DNA of 32,231 nt from Candidatus Alloruminococcus vanvlietii (GCA_904420505.1 CAJFVS010000066.1:1-32231), one strand, 5' to 3'; counted from the first letter of the stretch, positions 1-7,492 are shown. Translations and numbers: made by a program. The notes: generated from the letters alone by a model not told the origin.

Positions 1-507
1 AAGGCCATCCCTGAGCCGCGTAAGGAAGTTTCCAAATACGCGCCCAAGATGCAGAGCTTGCAGATTGACGTGGACAAAATCCGCGAGGTTATTGGGCCTG
101 GCGGCAAGATTATTCAAAGAATCTGCGCTGAGTGCGATGTAAAAATCGACATCGAGGACGACGGGCGTGTGTTTGTATCCGCTGTGGATATTGACAATGT
201 ACGCCGCGCAGTTTCCATGGTGGAGACCATCGCCAACGACCCGGAGGTAGGCGCCATCTATTCGGGGCGCGTTACCCGCTTGATGACCTTTGGCGCGTTT
301 GTGGAAATTGCCCCCGGCAAGGAAGGCTTGGTGCATATCTCCAAGCTGGACAAAGAGCGCGTAGAAAAAGTGGAGGACGTTGTAACCGTGGGCGACCAGC
401 TGCTGGTAAAAGTGCTGGAAATCGATTCCCAGGGCAGAATCAACCTCTCCAGAAAAGATGCACTGCTGGACATGGAAGCCAAACGCCATAAATCCGAACA
501 ACATTAA
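1..507 (+). CDS. pnp: Polyribonucleotide nucleotidyltransferase (PNPase), C-terminal part
   Basis: This is the 3' end of a gene whose start lies before the window; the frame is open from base 1 and 168 residues are visible. PNPase degrades mRNA 3' to 5' by phosphorolysis and works with the RNA degradosome. The visible part begins in the linker after the second RNase PH domain ([12 protein letters not shown]). It continues into the KH domain, with the GxxG loop in IGPGGKIIQ, and then the S1 RNA-binding domain ([44 protein letters not shown]). Both RNA-binding domains look intact and the protein ends at the usual place, shortly after S1. A strong intrinsic terminator follows the stop codon. Identification rests on the KH-S1 order and near-consensus motifs, so it is secure. 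Confidence 0.96.
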   Translation, partial: KAIPEPRKEVSKYAPKMQSLQIDVDKIREVIGPGGKIIQRICAECDVKIDIEDDGRVFVSAVDIDNVRRAVSMVETIANDPEVGAIYSGRVTRLMTFGAFVEIAPGKEGLVHISKLDKERVEKVEDVVTVGDQLLVKVLEIDSQGRINLSRKDALLDMEAKRHKSEQH

Positions 508-521
508 TTTTGCCAAACAGG

Positions 522-553
522 GCCGCAGCAATGGGTTTGCTGCGGCTTTTTTT
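522..553 (+). terminator. Intrinsic terminator of pnp
   Basis: A 9-bp perfect stem (522-530 with 538-546, GCCGCAGCA/TGCTGCGGC) has a 7-nt loop and is followed by seven T residues. It starts 14 nt after the pnp stop codon. Confidence 0.95.
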
Positions 554-648
554 GTTATGTATATGTGCGTAAATGCCAATATAGCCGCCATTGCTTTTAA
601 AAGGCGCCAAAACTGCCTGGGCAAGCGGCAAACGCCGGGCGGTTTTAG

Positions 649-678
649 TTGATTGTACCGGTGTGTTTGTGCTATAAT
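649..678 (+). promoter_or_regulatory. Promoter of proBA
   Basis: TTGATT (649-654) is separated by 18 bp from TATAAT (673-678). The -10 box is preceded by TGC, an extended -10 element. It lies about 50 bp before the proB start. Confidence 0.75.
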
Positions 679-729
679 CAATGTATATTTGGCTCTTTGG
701 CCGCATTTGTTTGGAAAGAGAGGAAACCT

Positions 730-1518
730 TTGGTGGAAAACAGCAAACACTATTCGCGCGTTGTGGTAAAAATCGGCAGTTCTACGCTTACCCATTCCAC
801 AGGCCATATCAATATCCGGCGGGTAGAAGAATTGGTAAAGGTGCTTTCGGACGTCAAAAACTCCGGGTGCGAGTTGATTGTGGTTTCGTCGGGTGCGGTG
901 GCGGTAGGCGTTGGCAAATTGGGGCTGAAGCGCCCTTGCGATATGCCGACCAAACAGGCGGCGGCTTCGGTGGGCCAGTGCGAATTGATGTATTTGTACG
1001 ACAAATTGTTTGCGCAGTACAACCACACCGTTTCCCAGGTTTTGCTCACGCGCGACGAGGTGGAAATCCCCAAGCGCAACGAGCATATTGTCAACACCAT
1101 GCGCAGGCTGTTGGAACTGGGGGTTATCCCCATTGTAAACGAAAACGACACCGTTTCGGTGGAAGAGATTGAATTTGGCGATAACGACACTTTGTCGGCC
1201 ATTGTTTCTTCCATTGTGGGGGCGGATTTGCTTATTTTGATGTCGGACATCGACGGGCTGTACGATAAAGACCCGCACAAATACCCGGACGCCAAGCGCA
1301 TTTATGAGGTAAACGCCATCACCGATGAAATCCGCGCTTTGGCTGGCAGTGCCGGCAGCAGTTTGGGCACCGGCGGGATGATTACCAAAATTGCGGCGGC
1401 CCAAATCGCCATGCAAAACCACACCGATATGGTGATTATCAACGGCGAACGCCCGCAGAATTTATACGATGTAATGGAAAAAAAGGCCATTGGCACATGG
1501 TTTGTGCGAAAGGGGTAA
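730..1518 (+). CDS. proB: Glutamate 5-kinase
   Basis: Phosphorylates L-glutamate with ATP to gamma-glutamyl phosphate, the first step of proline synthesis, in the cytoplasm. About 262 residues show the amino acid kinase fold: VVVKIGSSTL at the N-terminus (phosphate loop), the VSSGAVAVG segment, INENDTVS-like VNENDTVSVEEIEFGDNDTLSA for glutamate binding, LLILMSDIDGLYDKDP, and GTGGMITKIAAA. The length fits the short form without the C-terminal PUA domain found in E. coli ProB. A longer ORF opens at 649, but that would overlap the promoter. The TTG at 730 lies 6 nt after an AGAGG site, and a GTG follows at 733, so the exact start is one of these two. The gene is 6 bp upstream of proA, in the classical proBA order. 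Confidence 0.95.
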   Translation: MVENSKHYSRVVVKIGSSTLTHSTGHINIRRVEELVKVLSDVKNSGCELIVVSSGAVAVGVGKLGLKRPCDMPTKQAAASVGQCELMYLYDKLFAQYNHTVSQVLLTRDEVEIPKRNEHIVNTMRRLLELGVIPIVNENDTVSVEEIEFGDNDTLSAIVSSIVGADLLILMSDIDGLYDKDPHKYPDAKRIYEVNAITDEIRALAGSAGSSLGTGGMITKIAAAQIAMQNHTDMVIINGERPQNLYDVMEKKAIGTWFVRKG

Positions 1519-1524
1519 AACGAT

Positions 1525-2769
1525 ATGACCGCTTTGCAGCAGCAGGCCCAGCGGGTAAAAGAAGCATCTTTTACGCTGGCGCTTTGCACTACCGAACAGA
1601 AAAACAACGCGCTTTTGGCCATTGCCGATGCACTTTTGGCCCAAAGCGGCGCGATTTTGCAGGCAAATGCCAGGGACATTGAAAACGCCCAGCAAGAGGG
1701 GATTGCCCCGGCCATGGTTGACCGGCTGCGCCTGACAAGCGAGCGGCTGGGGGCAATTGCCCAGGCCGTGCGCGATGTAGCGCGCCTGCCCGACCCGATT
1801 GGCGAAGTGATGGAGGGCTTTACCCGGCCAAACGGGTTAAAAATCCAAAAGGTGCGCGTGCCATTGGGGGTTGTAGGCATGATTTTTGAAGCGCGCCCCA
1901 ATGTTACGGTGGATGCGGCGGTGCTTTGCTTAAAAACCTCCAATGCGTGTTTGCTGCGCGGGGGGAAAGAGGCGTTTTTGTCCAACAAGGCCCTTGCCGT
2001 CGCTATGCAGCAGGCGCTTGCCAGCCAGGGCCTGCCGCGCGACTGTATCTCGTTAATTGAAGATACCTCGCGCGAAAGCGCAAACGAGATGATGCATTTG
2101 AACAACTACCTGGATGTGCTTATCCCCCGCGGCGGGGCAGGGCTTATTGACGCGGTGGTGAAAAACGCAACCGTGCCGGTGATTCAAACCGGGGTGGGCA
2201 ACTGCCACATTTTTGTGGATGAAAGCGCCGATTTACAACAGGCGGTAAACATTGTGGATAACGCCAAAACCTCCCGGCCTTCGGTGTGCAACGCCTGTGA
2301 AACCGTGCTGGTGCATGCAAAGGTTGCCAACGATTTTCTGCCCATGATGCAAAAGGCTTTGCAGGCCCACCATGTGCAAATCCGCGGATGCGAGCGCACC
2401 CGTGCGATTTTGGAGCAAGCGGTGCCCGCTACCGAGCAGGATTTTGCCACCGAATTTAACGAGTATATCCTGGCGGTAAAAGTGGTGGATTCGTTTGAAG
2501 AAGCCATTTTGCATATACGGCGCTATTCCACCGGCCACAGCGAGGCCATTTTAACCGAAAACTACGCCCATGCCATGGCGTTTTGCGCCAATATCGACGC
2601 TGCGGCGGTGTATGTCAACGCCTCCACCCGCTTTACCGACGGCGGGGAGTTTGGCTTTGGCGCCGAGATTGGCATTTCCACCCAAAAGCTGCATGCGCGC
2701 GGGCCTATGGGGTTAAAGGAATTGACCAGCAGCAAGTATATCATCTTTGGCCAAGGCCAAATTCGATAA
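1525..2769 (+). CDS. proA: Glutamate-5-semialdehyde dehydrogenase (gamma-glutamyl phosphate reductase)
   Basis: Reduces gamma-glutamyl phosphate with NADPH to glutamate-5-semialdehyde, the second step of proline synthesis. The 414 residues match the usual ProA length. Visible motifs are the aldehyde-dehydrogenase-like segment VPLGVVGMIFEARPNVT, LIPRGGAGLI, the catalytic Cys region SRPSVCNACETVLVH, and the C-terminal NASTRFTDGGEFGFGAEIGISTQK (quoted here only in part: STRFTDGGEFGFGAEIG), which is diagnostic of ProA. The ATG at 1525 has an AAAGGGG site about 8 nt upstream. It is co-transcribed with proB and followed 14 bp later by a small membrane-protein gene. The third enzyme of the pathway (ProC) is not in the window. 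Confidence 0.97.
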   Translation: MTALQQQAQRVKEASFTLALCTTEQKNNALLAIADALLAQSGAILQANARDIENAQQEGIAPAMVDRLRLTSERLGAIAQAVRDVARLPDPIGEVMEGFTRPNGLKIQKVRVPLGVVGMIFEARPNVTVDAAVLCLKTSNACLLRGGKEAFLSNKALAVAMQQALASQGLPRDCISLIEDTSRESANEMMHLNNYLDVLIPRGGAGLIDAVVKNATVPVIQTGVGNCHIFVDESADLQQAVNIVDNAKTSRPSVCNACETVLVHAKVANDFLPMMQKALQAHHVQIRGCERTRAILEQAVPATEQDFATEFNEYILAVKVVDSFEEAILHIRRYSTGHSEAILTENYAHAMAFCANIDAAAVYVNASTRFTDGGEFGFGAEIGISTQKLHARGPMGLKELTSSKYIIFGQGQIR

Positions 2770-2783
2770 GGAGATACATCTAT

Positions 2784-3491
2784 ATGCAGAAAAAATCTTT
2801 TCTCACACGGGGCAAGCACCGCTATGCCACGCTGGTAGGGGCAATTTTTATAATTTTTGCCATTATCGGCATTATAACGGTTACGGTGTTTACCTTTAAC
2901 CTTACCGGCCGGATTTTTGACAATTCCAGCCAAAAGGAAGAGTTTGAATCGTTTTTGTTGCCGGTGGTGATGCTGGACCCGCCCCCGTTTGAAAAACCGG
3001 AAAATTTGGATGAATTGTTTTTGCTGCAGTCGTCGATGTGGTCGACACTGCTTACCAAAGACCGTTCTGCCTATGCAAAAGACGATTTTGGGTATTTGCT
3101 GGTGCCTTCCAGCGATATAGAAGCAAGCGCTTTGGCGCTTTACGGGCCGGATGTAAAACTCAACCACCAAACCTTTGGGGATTTTGAGGTGAGCTATTTA
3201 TACGATGAAGAGCTGAAGGTTTACCATGTGCCAATGGTAGGGCAGTCGGCCACCTATACGCCCAAAGTAACCAAAATTGAAGACAAGGGCGATTATTATG
3301 TGTTGACCGTGGGGTATGTGCCGCCGGGCAACTTGTGGACGCAGACCGTTAACGGCCAGATGATTGAGCCCGAACCCACCAAATATATGCAGTATAACTT
3401 AAAAAAATACAAAGGCGGCTATTATTTGGAGAGCATGCAGGACGTGCAGGAAAGTTCTTCGCCTGCACAGGGAATACCGGTACAACAATAG
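2784..3491 (+). CDS. Membrane-anchored protein of unknown function in the proBA operon
   Basis: Not recognised as a named family. The 235 residues begin with a basic stretch (MQKKSFLTRGKHRY) and then one strongly hydrophobic segment at about residues 17-40 (LVGAIFIIFAIIGIITVTVF). The rest, about 190 residues, is a soluble domain rich in aromatic and acidic residues, so a single-pass protein with an extracytoplasmic domain is likely. There is no lipobox Cys. The ATG at 2784 has a good AAGGAGAT site 8 nt upstream. The same frame extends back into proA without a start that makes sense. It follows proA by 14 bp with no terminator, so it is probably co-transcribed. No link with proline metabolism can be read from the sequence. 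The tail (QESSSPAQGIPVQQ) is low-complexity. Confidence 0.8.
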   Translation: MQKKSFLTRGKHRYATLVGAIFIIFAIIGIITVTVFTFNLTGRIFDNSSQKEEFESFLLPVVMLDPPPFEKPENLDELFLLQSSMWSTLLTKDRSAYAKDDFGYLLVPSSDIEASALALYGPDVKLNHQTFGDFEVSYLYDEELKVYHVPMVGQSATYTPKVTKIEDKGDYYVLTVGYVPPGNLWTQTVNGQMIEPEPTKYMQYNLKKYKGGYYLESMQDVQESSSPAQGIPVQQ

Positions 3492-3498
3492 CCAGGCC

Positions 3499-3528
3499 TT
3501 GACAAATGGGTATAAAATCCAGTATAGT
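3499..3528 (+). promoter_or_regulatory. Promoter of the riboswitch and decarboxylase transcript
   Basis: TTGACA (3499-3504) is separated by 18 bp from TATAGT (3523-3528). The expected transcription start near 3535 places the riboswitch at the very 5' end of the RNA. Confidence 0.85.
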
Positions 3529-3533
3529 TAACC

Positions 3534-3627
3534 ATATAAAGGGAGTAGCTTGCGGGGCTTACCCGTAGTAAACTGCGTCAAGACGGTTTGAGAAAACCCG
3601 CATTTACTTGAAAAAGCGAGACTTTTG
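3534..3627 (+). ncRNA. yybP-ykoY-type (Mn2+) riboswitch aptamer
   Basis: The conserved features of the yybP-ykoY aptamer appear in order: AAAGGGAGTAGC at 3538-3549, a P2 hairpin CGGG/CCCG (3553-3556 with 3562-3565), and a long P3 arm. P3 is AGTAAA/TTTACT (3567-3572 with 3603-3608) plus TGCG/CGCA (3574-3577 with 3599-3602). It then has an internal loop containing GTCAA (3578 onward preceded by G) and a GGTTT-GAGA-AAACC tip with a GNRA loop. The conserved 3' segment AGCGAGACTTTT is at 3615-3626. The family senses Mn2+ and usually controls metal efflux or TerC-type transporters. The 5' segment has three rather than four G residues before AGTAG and P1 is short (AAAG/CTTT). Assignment is by motif reading, not a covariance-model score. 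Confidence 0.8.
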
Positions 3628-3657
3628 TTGCCATTTTGCAATAGAAGTCTCTTTTTT
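3618..3657 (+). terminator. Riboswitch expression-platform terminator
   Basis: A 14-bp stem (3618-3631 with 3638-3651, two G-U pairs), a 6-nt loop and six T residues. The 5' arm begins with GAGACTTTT, which is also the conserved 3' strand of the aptamer, so aptamer folding and terminator folding exclude each other. This geometry predicts that ligand binding allows read-through (an ON switch). Confidence 0.88.
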
Positions 3658-3709
3658 AAAGCAAATGCAACGTTTTGCGGCAGGAATATACAAAAGAAGG
3701 GGAAAACAA

Positions 3710-4846
3710 ATGGACGCATTGTTTAAGGATTTGCTTTCGGTTACACCGGAGCAATGGGTGCAGATGATTACGATGTGGGTCATCGGAGGGATTTTGATTT
3801 ATCTGGCCATCAAAAAGGACATGGAACCGGCGCTGCTTTTGCCGATTGGCTTTGGTGCCATTTTGGTAAACCTGCCGTTTTCGGGCGCGGTGGACCAGAT
3901 AGTGGACGGCGTAGTGGAAAGCGGCCCGATTGACACGCTGTTTAACGCGGGCATTGCCAATGAATTGTTCCCGCTGTTGCTGTTTATCGGCATTGGCGCT
4001 ATGATTGACTTTGGTCCGTTGCTTTCCAACCCCAAGATGCTGCTGTTCGGCGCGGCGGCCCAGTTTGGTATTTTCTTTACCCTGTCGCTGGCATCGCTGT
4101 TTGGGTTTGATATTAAAGACGCCGCTTCCATCGCCATTATCGGCGCGGCCGACGGCCCAACGGCTATTTTTATCGCCAACTTCTTAAAATCCAACTATTT
4201 GGGGGCCATTATTGTAGCGGCCTATTCGTATATGGCGCTGGTGCCCATTGTACAGCCGCCGGTTATCCGTTTGATTACCACCAAAAAAGAACGTTTAATC
4301 CGCATGCCGTACAACCCCAAATCGGTTTCCAAAACGGTTAAAATTTTGTTCCCCATCATCATCACCGCTGTGGCGGGCTTGGTGGCCCCCCGTTCGGTGG
4401 CGCTTGTCGGCTTTTTGATGTTCGGCAACCTCATCCGTGAATGCGGCGTGTTGGACAACCTTTCCCAAAGCGCCCAAAAAGAGCTTGCCAACCTTATCAC
4501 CTTGGTTTTGGGCCTTTCCATTGCCACCAAAATGCAGGCCGCGCAGTTCTTATCGCCCCAAACCCTGCTGATTATGGTGCTTGGTTTGGTTGCTTTTATC
4601 TTCGATACCGTTGGCGGCGTGCTGTTTGCCAAGTTCTTAAACCTGTTTTCCAAAAACAAAATCAACCCCATGGTGGGTGCGGCAGGTATTTCTGCGTTCC
4701 CGATGTCGGCGCGTGTCATCCATAAAATGGGCCTGAAAGAAGACCCGCATAACTTCCTGCTTATGCATGCAGCAGGCGCAAACGTATCCGGGCAGATTGC
4801 TTCGGTTATTGCAGGCGGCATGCTGTTAAGCTTGATTGCGGGCTAA
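3710..4846 (+). CDS. Sodium ion-translocating decarboxylase, beta subunit (OadB/GcdB/MmdB family)
   Basis: Integral membrane subunit that couples decarboxylation of carboxybiotin to export of Na+. The family includes the beta subunits of oxaloacetate, glutaconyl-CoA and methylmalonyl-CoA decarboxylases. The 378 residues fit that family. Around ten hydrophobic segments are visible. Diagnostic motifs are IGAADGPTAIF, containing the Asp known to bind Na+ in the Klebsiella enzyme, and the C-terminal AGANVSGQIASVIAGG. The ATG at 3710 follows AAGGGGA by 6 nt; an upstream in-frame ATG at 3608 would start inside the riboswitch and is rejected. A gamma-like subunit gene follows 18 bp later. Substrate specificity cannot be decided because alpha and biotin-carrier genes are absent here. 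Confidence 0.93.
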   Translation: MDALFKDLLSVTPEQWVQMITMWVIGGILIYLAIKKDMEPALLLPIGFGAILVNLPFSGAVDQIVDGVVESGPIDTLFNAGIANELFPLLLFIGIGAMIDFGPLLSNPKMLLFGAAAQFGIFFTLSLASLFGFDIKDAASIAIIGAADGPTAIFIANFLKSNYLGAIIVAAYSYMALVPIVQPPVIRLITTKKERLIRMPYNPKSVSKTVKILFPIIITAVAGLVAPRSVALVGFLMFGNLIRECGVLDNLSQSAQKELANLITLVLGLSIATKMQAAQFLSPQTLLIMVLGLVAFIFDTVGGVLFAKFLNLFSKNKINPMVGAAGISAFPMSARVIHKMGLKEDPHNFLLMHAAGANVSGQIASVIAGGMLLSLIAG

Positions 4847-4864
4847 AGAAAGGAGAGGGAACAG

Positions 4865-5014
4865 ATGAATATCAATGTACAAGCCATGTTGGATACGCTG
4901 CCCATTATGGGGCTGGGTATGGCCGGCATTTTCCTCGTAATCCTTATTATTTTTGTTTTTGTCAAGCTGCTTATGAAAACTTTCCCCGAAAAGAAAGACG
5001 CGCAGGATAAATAA
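4865..5014 (+). CDS. Small gamma-like subunit of Na+-translocating decarboxylase (OadG-like)
   Basis: A 49-residue protein starting at an ATG preceded by AAAGGAGAGGG. It has one transmembrane helix at about residues 14-37 (LPIMGLGMAGIFLVILIIFV) followed by a short charged tail (KKDAQDK). This is the layout of OAD gamma / GcdD / MmdD subunits, which anchor and stabilise the pump. OadG proteins are usually somewhat longer and carry a Pro-rich or metal-binding tail, which is missing here. The position 18 bp after the beta-subunit gene, with a terminator straight after the stop codon, supports a dedicated two-gene unit. Function is inferred from size, topology and neighbour; sequence similarity alone would be weak. 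Confidence 0.8.
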   Translation: MNINVQAMLDTLPIMGLGMAGIFLVILIIFVFVKLLMKTFPEKKDAQDK

Positions 5015-5019
5015 AAAAG

Positions 5020-5056
5020 CAATCCCCCGGAAGAGCAATCTCCGGGGGATTTTTAT
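5020..5056 (+). terminator. Intrinsic terminator after the decarboxylase beta-gamma genes
   Basis: A 10-bp perfect stem ATCCCCCGGA/TCCGGGGGAT (5022-5031 with 5041-5050), a 9-nt loop and a short T-tract. Confidence 0.92.
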
Positions 5057-5161
5057 TGGCTTATTGCAAGGCGGCCCCGCCCAATGGCGGAAAAGAAAGG
5101 GAAAAACCGGCCGCTTTCCATACGCGCTTGCAAAGAGGGTGTGAAAACAAATTTAACCACA

Positions 5162-5201
5162 AAAAAGCCGGCAAGGGGAGCAAACCCTCTGCCGGCTTTT
5201 A
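5162..5201 (-). terminator. Intrinsic terminator of the DUF362 gene
   Basis: AAAAGCCGGC/GCCGGCTTTT (5163-5172 with 5191-5200). It lies 9 bp beyond the DUF362 stop codon and is flanked by A/T runs, so it can act in both directions. Confidence 0.88.
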
Positions 5202-5209
5202 AAATCGCT

Positions 5210-6343
5210 TTATTTCATAACAACCAATTCGTACTGGCGGCTGCCCAGGCCGATTTTTTCGGCGTGTTCTAAGCAGGTTTCCCATTCCGAATCGGGGGTG
5301 GAATTGGTAAAATGATCGTGATGGTCAACAAATCCGGGCTTTTGCATGTTGCGCGCCAGCTGGCTGCCGGGCATGGGGGAAGCTTTCATACAGGCGTCCA
5401 CACAGGCCTGGTCAAGCGCCAGCGGGTCAAAGGAAGCGAACATGCCTAAATTGGGCAGAATCGGCACGTCGTTTTCGCCGTGGCAGTCGCAGTTGGGGGA
5501 GACGTCCACCACCAGCGAGATATGAAACTGCGGGCGGCCGTCCACCACCGCTTTGGCGTATTCAGCCATACGGCGGTTGAGCATGGCGTTGGCAGCCGAA
5601 TCTTTAAAAGCAATGGCGTCAAAATTGCAGGAGCCCACGCAGCGGCCGCAGCCCACGCAGTTTTCCTGGTTTACATGCATTTTGCGGGTTTGTTCGTCAA
5701 ACACCAGCGCATTGTTGGCGCATTCGCGCAGGCAGCGCTTACAGCCGCGGCACAAATCGGGATCAATGTCCGGGTGGCCGTTGCGGTGCTGTTCGTTTTT
5801 GCCCGCACGCGAGCCGCAGCCCATGCCGATATTTTTAATCGCCCCGCCAAAGCCGGTCATCTCATGGCCTTTAAAATGGGTTAAGCTAATGAATACATCC
5901 GCATCCATCACCGCACGCCCGATTTTGGCGCTTTTTAGGTATTCGCCGCCCACCACCGGCACTTCGATGTCATCGGTGCCCTTGAGCCCGTCGCCAATAA
6001 TCACCGGGCAGCCGGCCGAAAGGGGGGTAAAGCCGTTTTCCCAGGCGCATTCCAAATGTTCCAGCGCGTTTTTGCGTTTGCCGGGATACAGGGTATTGCA
6101 GTCGGTTAAAAAGGGCTTGCCGCCCAGTTCTTTTACAACGTCCACCACCGCTTTGGCATAATTGGGCCGCAGGTAGCTGACATTGCCAAGCTCGCCAAAA
6201 TGCATTTTAATGGCTACAAATTTGCCATCCATATCCAGCTGGCCAATGCCGGCTTTTTTGATGAGCTTTTTGAGTTTTTGCGGCAGACTGTCGCCAAAAG
6301 GCGGGGTGTGAAAATCGGTAAAATACACAGTTGCTTTTTGCAT
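5210..6343 (-). CDS. DUF362 domain protein with two [4Fe-4S] ferredoxin motifs
   Basis: A 377-residue cytoplasmic iron-sulfur protein of the DUF362 family; its reaction is unknown. The N-terminal half carries the DUF362 core (KMHFGELGNVSYLRP, LTDCNTLYPGKRKNA, FISLTHFKGHEMTGFGGAIKN). The middle has two classical CxxCxxCxxxC clusters (CRGCKRCLREC and CVGCGRCVGSC), as in 8Fe ferredoxins. The last third (DVSPNCDCHGENDVPILPN) completes the domain. The start was set at 6343 because AGAGGTG lies 7 nt upstream; a longer ORF begins 9 codons earlier without a good site. A consensus promoter sits directly upstream, just past the lysR stop codon. Such proteins are common in anaerobes and may act in electron transfer, but no partner is visible here. 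Confidence 0.92.
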   Translation of the reverse strand: MQKATVYFTDFHTPPFGDSLPQKLKKLIKKAGIGQLDMDGKFVAIKMHFGELGNVSYLRPNYAKAVVDVVKELGGKPFLTDCNTLYPGKRKNALEHLECAWENGFTPLSAGCPVIIGDGLKGTDDIEVPVVGGEYLKSAKIGRAVMDADVFISLTHFKGHEMTGFGGAIKNIGMGCGSRAGKNEQHRNGHPDIDPDLCRGCKRCLRECANNALVFDEQTRKMHVNQENCVGCGRCVGSCNFDAIAFKDSAANAMLNRRMAEYAKAVVDGRPQFHISLVVDVSPNCDCHGENDVPILPNLGMFASFDPLALDQACVDACMKASPMPGSQLARNMQKPGFVDHHDHFTNSTPDSEWETCLEHAEKIGLGSRQYELVVMK

Positions 6344-6386
6344 ACTTTTCACCTCTTCTGTTTTTTTCAATCTTACACATGCCTTC

Positions 6387-6415
6387 AGTATAACAAATTT
6401 TTAAAAACGTGCCAA
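6387..6415 (-). promoter_or_regulatory. Promoter of the DUF362 gene
   Basis: On the minus strand TTGGCA (6410-6415) is separated by 17 bp from TATACT (6387-6392). It lies in the 76-bp gap after lysR, so the DUF362 gene is probably transcribed separately. Confidence 0.8.
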
Positions 6416-6419
6416 GGGT

Positions 6420-7310
6420 TTAGCCCTGCAGCATGGTAAACAGGCGTTGGATTTCCTTTAATACCTCGGTGTGGGTAAAATCGTGGTGGTACACCAAATT
6501 GATTTCCCGAATCATTTTGCAGTCCTGTACGGGAATCATCACCAGCTGTTTGTTGGCAATTTCTTCTTTGCAGGCGCTGTGCGCCATCACCGAAAGGCCG
6601 AAATTTTGCATCACCAGGTCTTTGGTGGCAGCAACGTCGTCGATTTCAATCACCACGTTAAAATCCTCAATGCTTTGCGAATGCGCAAACAAATAGCTTT
6701 CAAACAAAGCGCGCGTGCCGGTGGACTGGGGGCGTAAAATCAAACGTTCCCGTTTAAGCTGGTCGAGCCCAACGGTGCTTTGCTTTGCAAAAGGGTGCTG
6801 CGGCGAGGCGACCACGCACAAAAAGTCAGTATCCAACAGGATGCTGCGGCAGCTTTTGGAGGCGATACTGCCTTCTACAATGGCCCAATCCAGCTCGAAA
6901 GAACGCAGCTTATTATCAATATTTTGAATGGTATCTGTTAAAATTTGAATATGTGTATCGGGGTGTTCGTTGCAATAAGCAACCAGCACTTTGGATACCA
7001 CAAAGTTGGAAATGGTAGGCGTTACCCCCACCACAAAACGCCCGATGTGGCGTTTTAAATCCTCCAGCGCCTGGCGGGCAGCAGCGGAAATGGAAGCCAC
7101 CCGTTTGGCATATTTGTATAAAATTTCCCCTTCCGGGGTTAAGGTAAGCACGCTGCGGTAAGGGTAGAAAATCTTGATGGAAAACTCCTCTTCCAGCAGC
7201 TTGATTTGATGGCTTACCGCCGGCTGGGATAAATTCATGGCTTTGGCGGTTTTGGTAAAATTGCCGATTTCGCACAGCTTCAAAAAGGTTTCAATCTTAG
7301 GGTCAATCAC
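6420..7310 (-). CDS. LysR-family transcriptional regulator
   Basis: About 296 residues with the LysR layout. The N-terminal winged helix-turn-helix is ETFLKLCEIGNFTKTAKAMN followed by LSQPAVSHQIKLLEEEFSI. A linker helix follows, then a substrate-binding domain (GVTPTISNFVVSKVL, LDWAIVEGSI, FGLSVMAHSACKEEI). The GTG at 7310 is taken as start because GAGGTG lies 7 nt upstream; a TTG at 7334 gives a longer form without a good site. It is divergent from a monovalent cation/proton antiporter gene, the usual arrangement of a LysR regulator and its target, and the spacer contains an inverted repeat over the antiporter's -35 box. The effector is unknown. The stop codon is followed within 5 bp by the next promoter. 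Confidence 0.93.
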   Translation of the reverse strand: MIDPKIETFLKLCEIGNFTKTAKAMNLSQPAVSHQIKLLEEEFSIKIFYPYRSVLTLTPEGEILYKYAKRVASISAAARQALEDLKRHIGRFVVGVTPTISNFVVSKVLVAYCNEHPDTHIQILTDTIQNIDNKLRSFELDWAIVEGSIASKSCRSILLDTDFLCVVASPQHPFAKQSTVGLDQLKRERLILRPQSTGTRALFESYLFAHSQSIEDFNVVIEIDDVAATKDLVMQNFGLSVMAHSACKEEIANKQLVMIPVQDCKMIREINLVYHHDFTHTEVLKEIQRLFTMLQG

Positions 7311-7441
7311 GCCGGAGCACCTCGCTTTTTGCAATTTTTGTGATAGAGCGAAACAGGCAGCCCAACTGTATGTGTTTGTATAAAATACAATTGTTTTTGA
7401 AATATTGGACTTGCCCTAAAGCAAATTATTTATTTAATAAA

Positions 7442-7475
7442 TGATAATACAAATAATTATAATTTGATTTTATCA
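7442..7475. promoter_or_regulatory. Imperfect inverted repeat, candidate LysR operator
   Basis: TGATAATACAAA (7442-7453) and TTTGATTTTATCA (7463-7475) form an imperfect inverted repeat around an AT-rich centre. The right arm overlaps the -35 box of the antiporter promoter. It lies in the divergent spacer between lysR and its neighbour, where LysR regulators normally bind. Assignment is inference. Confidence 0.45.
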
Positions 7476-7492
7476 TAGTTGGTGCATATAAT
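7464..7492 (+). promoter_or_regulatory. Promoter of the antiporter gene
   Basis: TTGATT (7464-7469), a 17-bp spacer and a perfect TATAAT (7487-7492). The surrounding spacer is strongly AT-rich compared with the genes. Confidence 0.8.

Noticed and set aside
5084-5272. A 62-codon plus-strand ORF after the decarboxylase genes
   Set aside because: It runs through the DUF362 terminator and into the antisense of that gene, and has no ribosome binding site.
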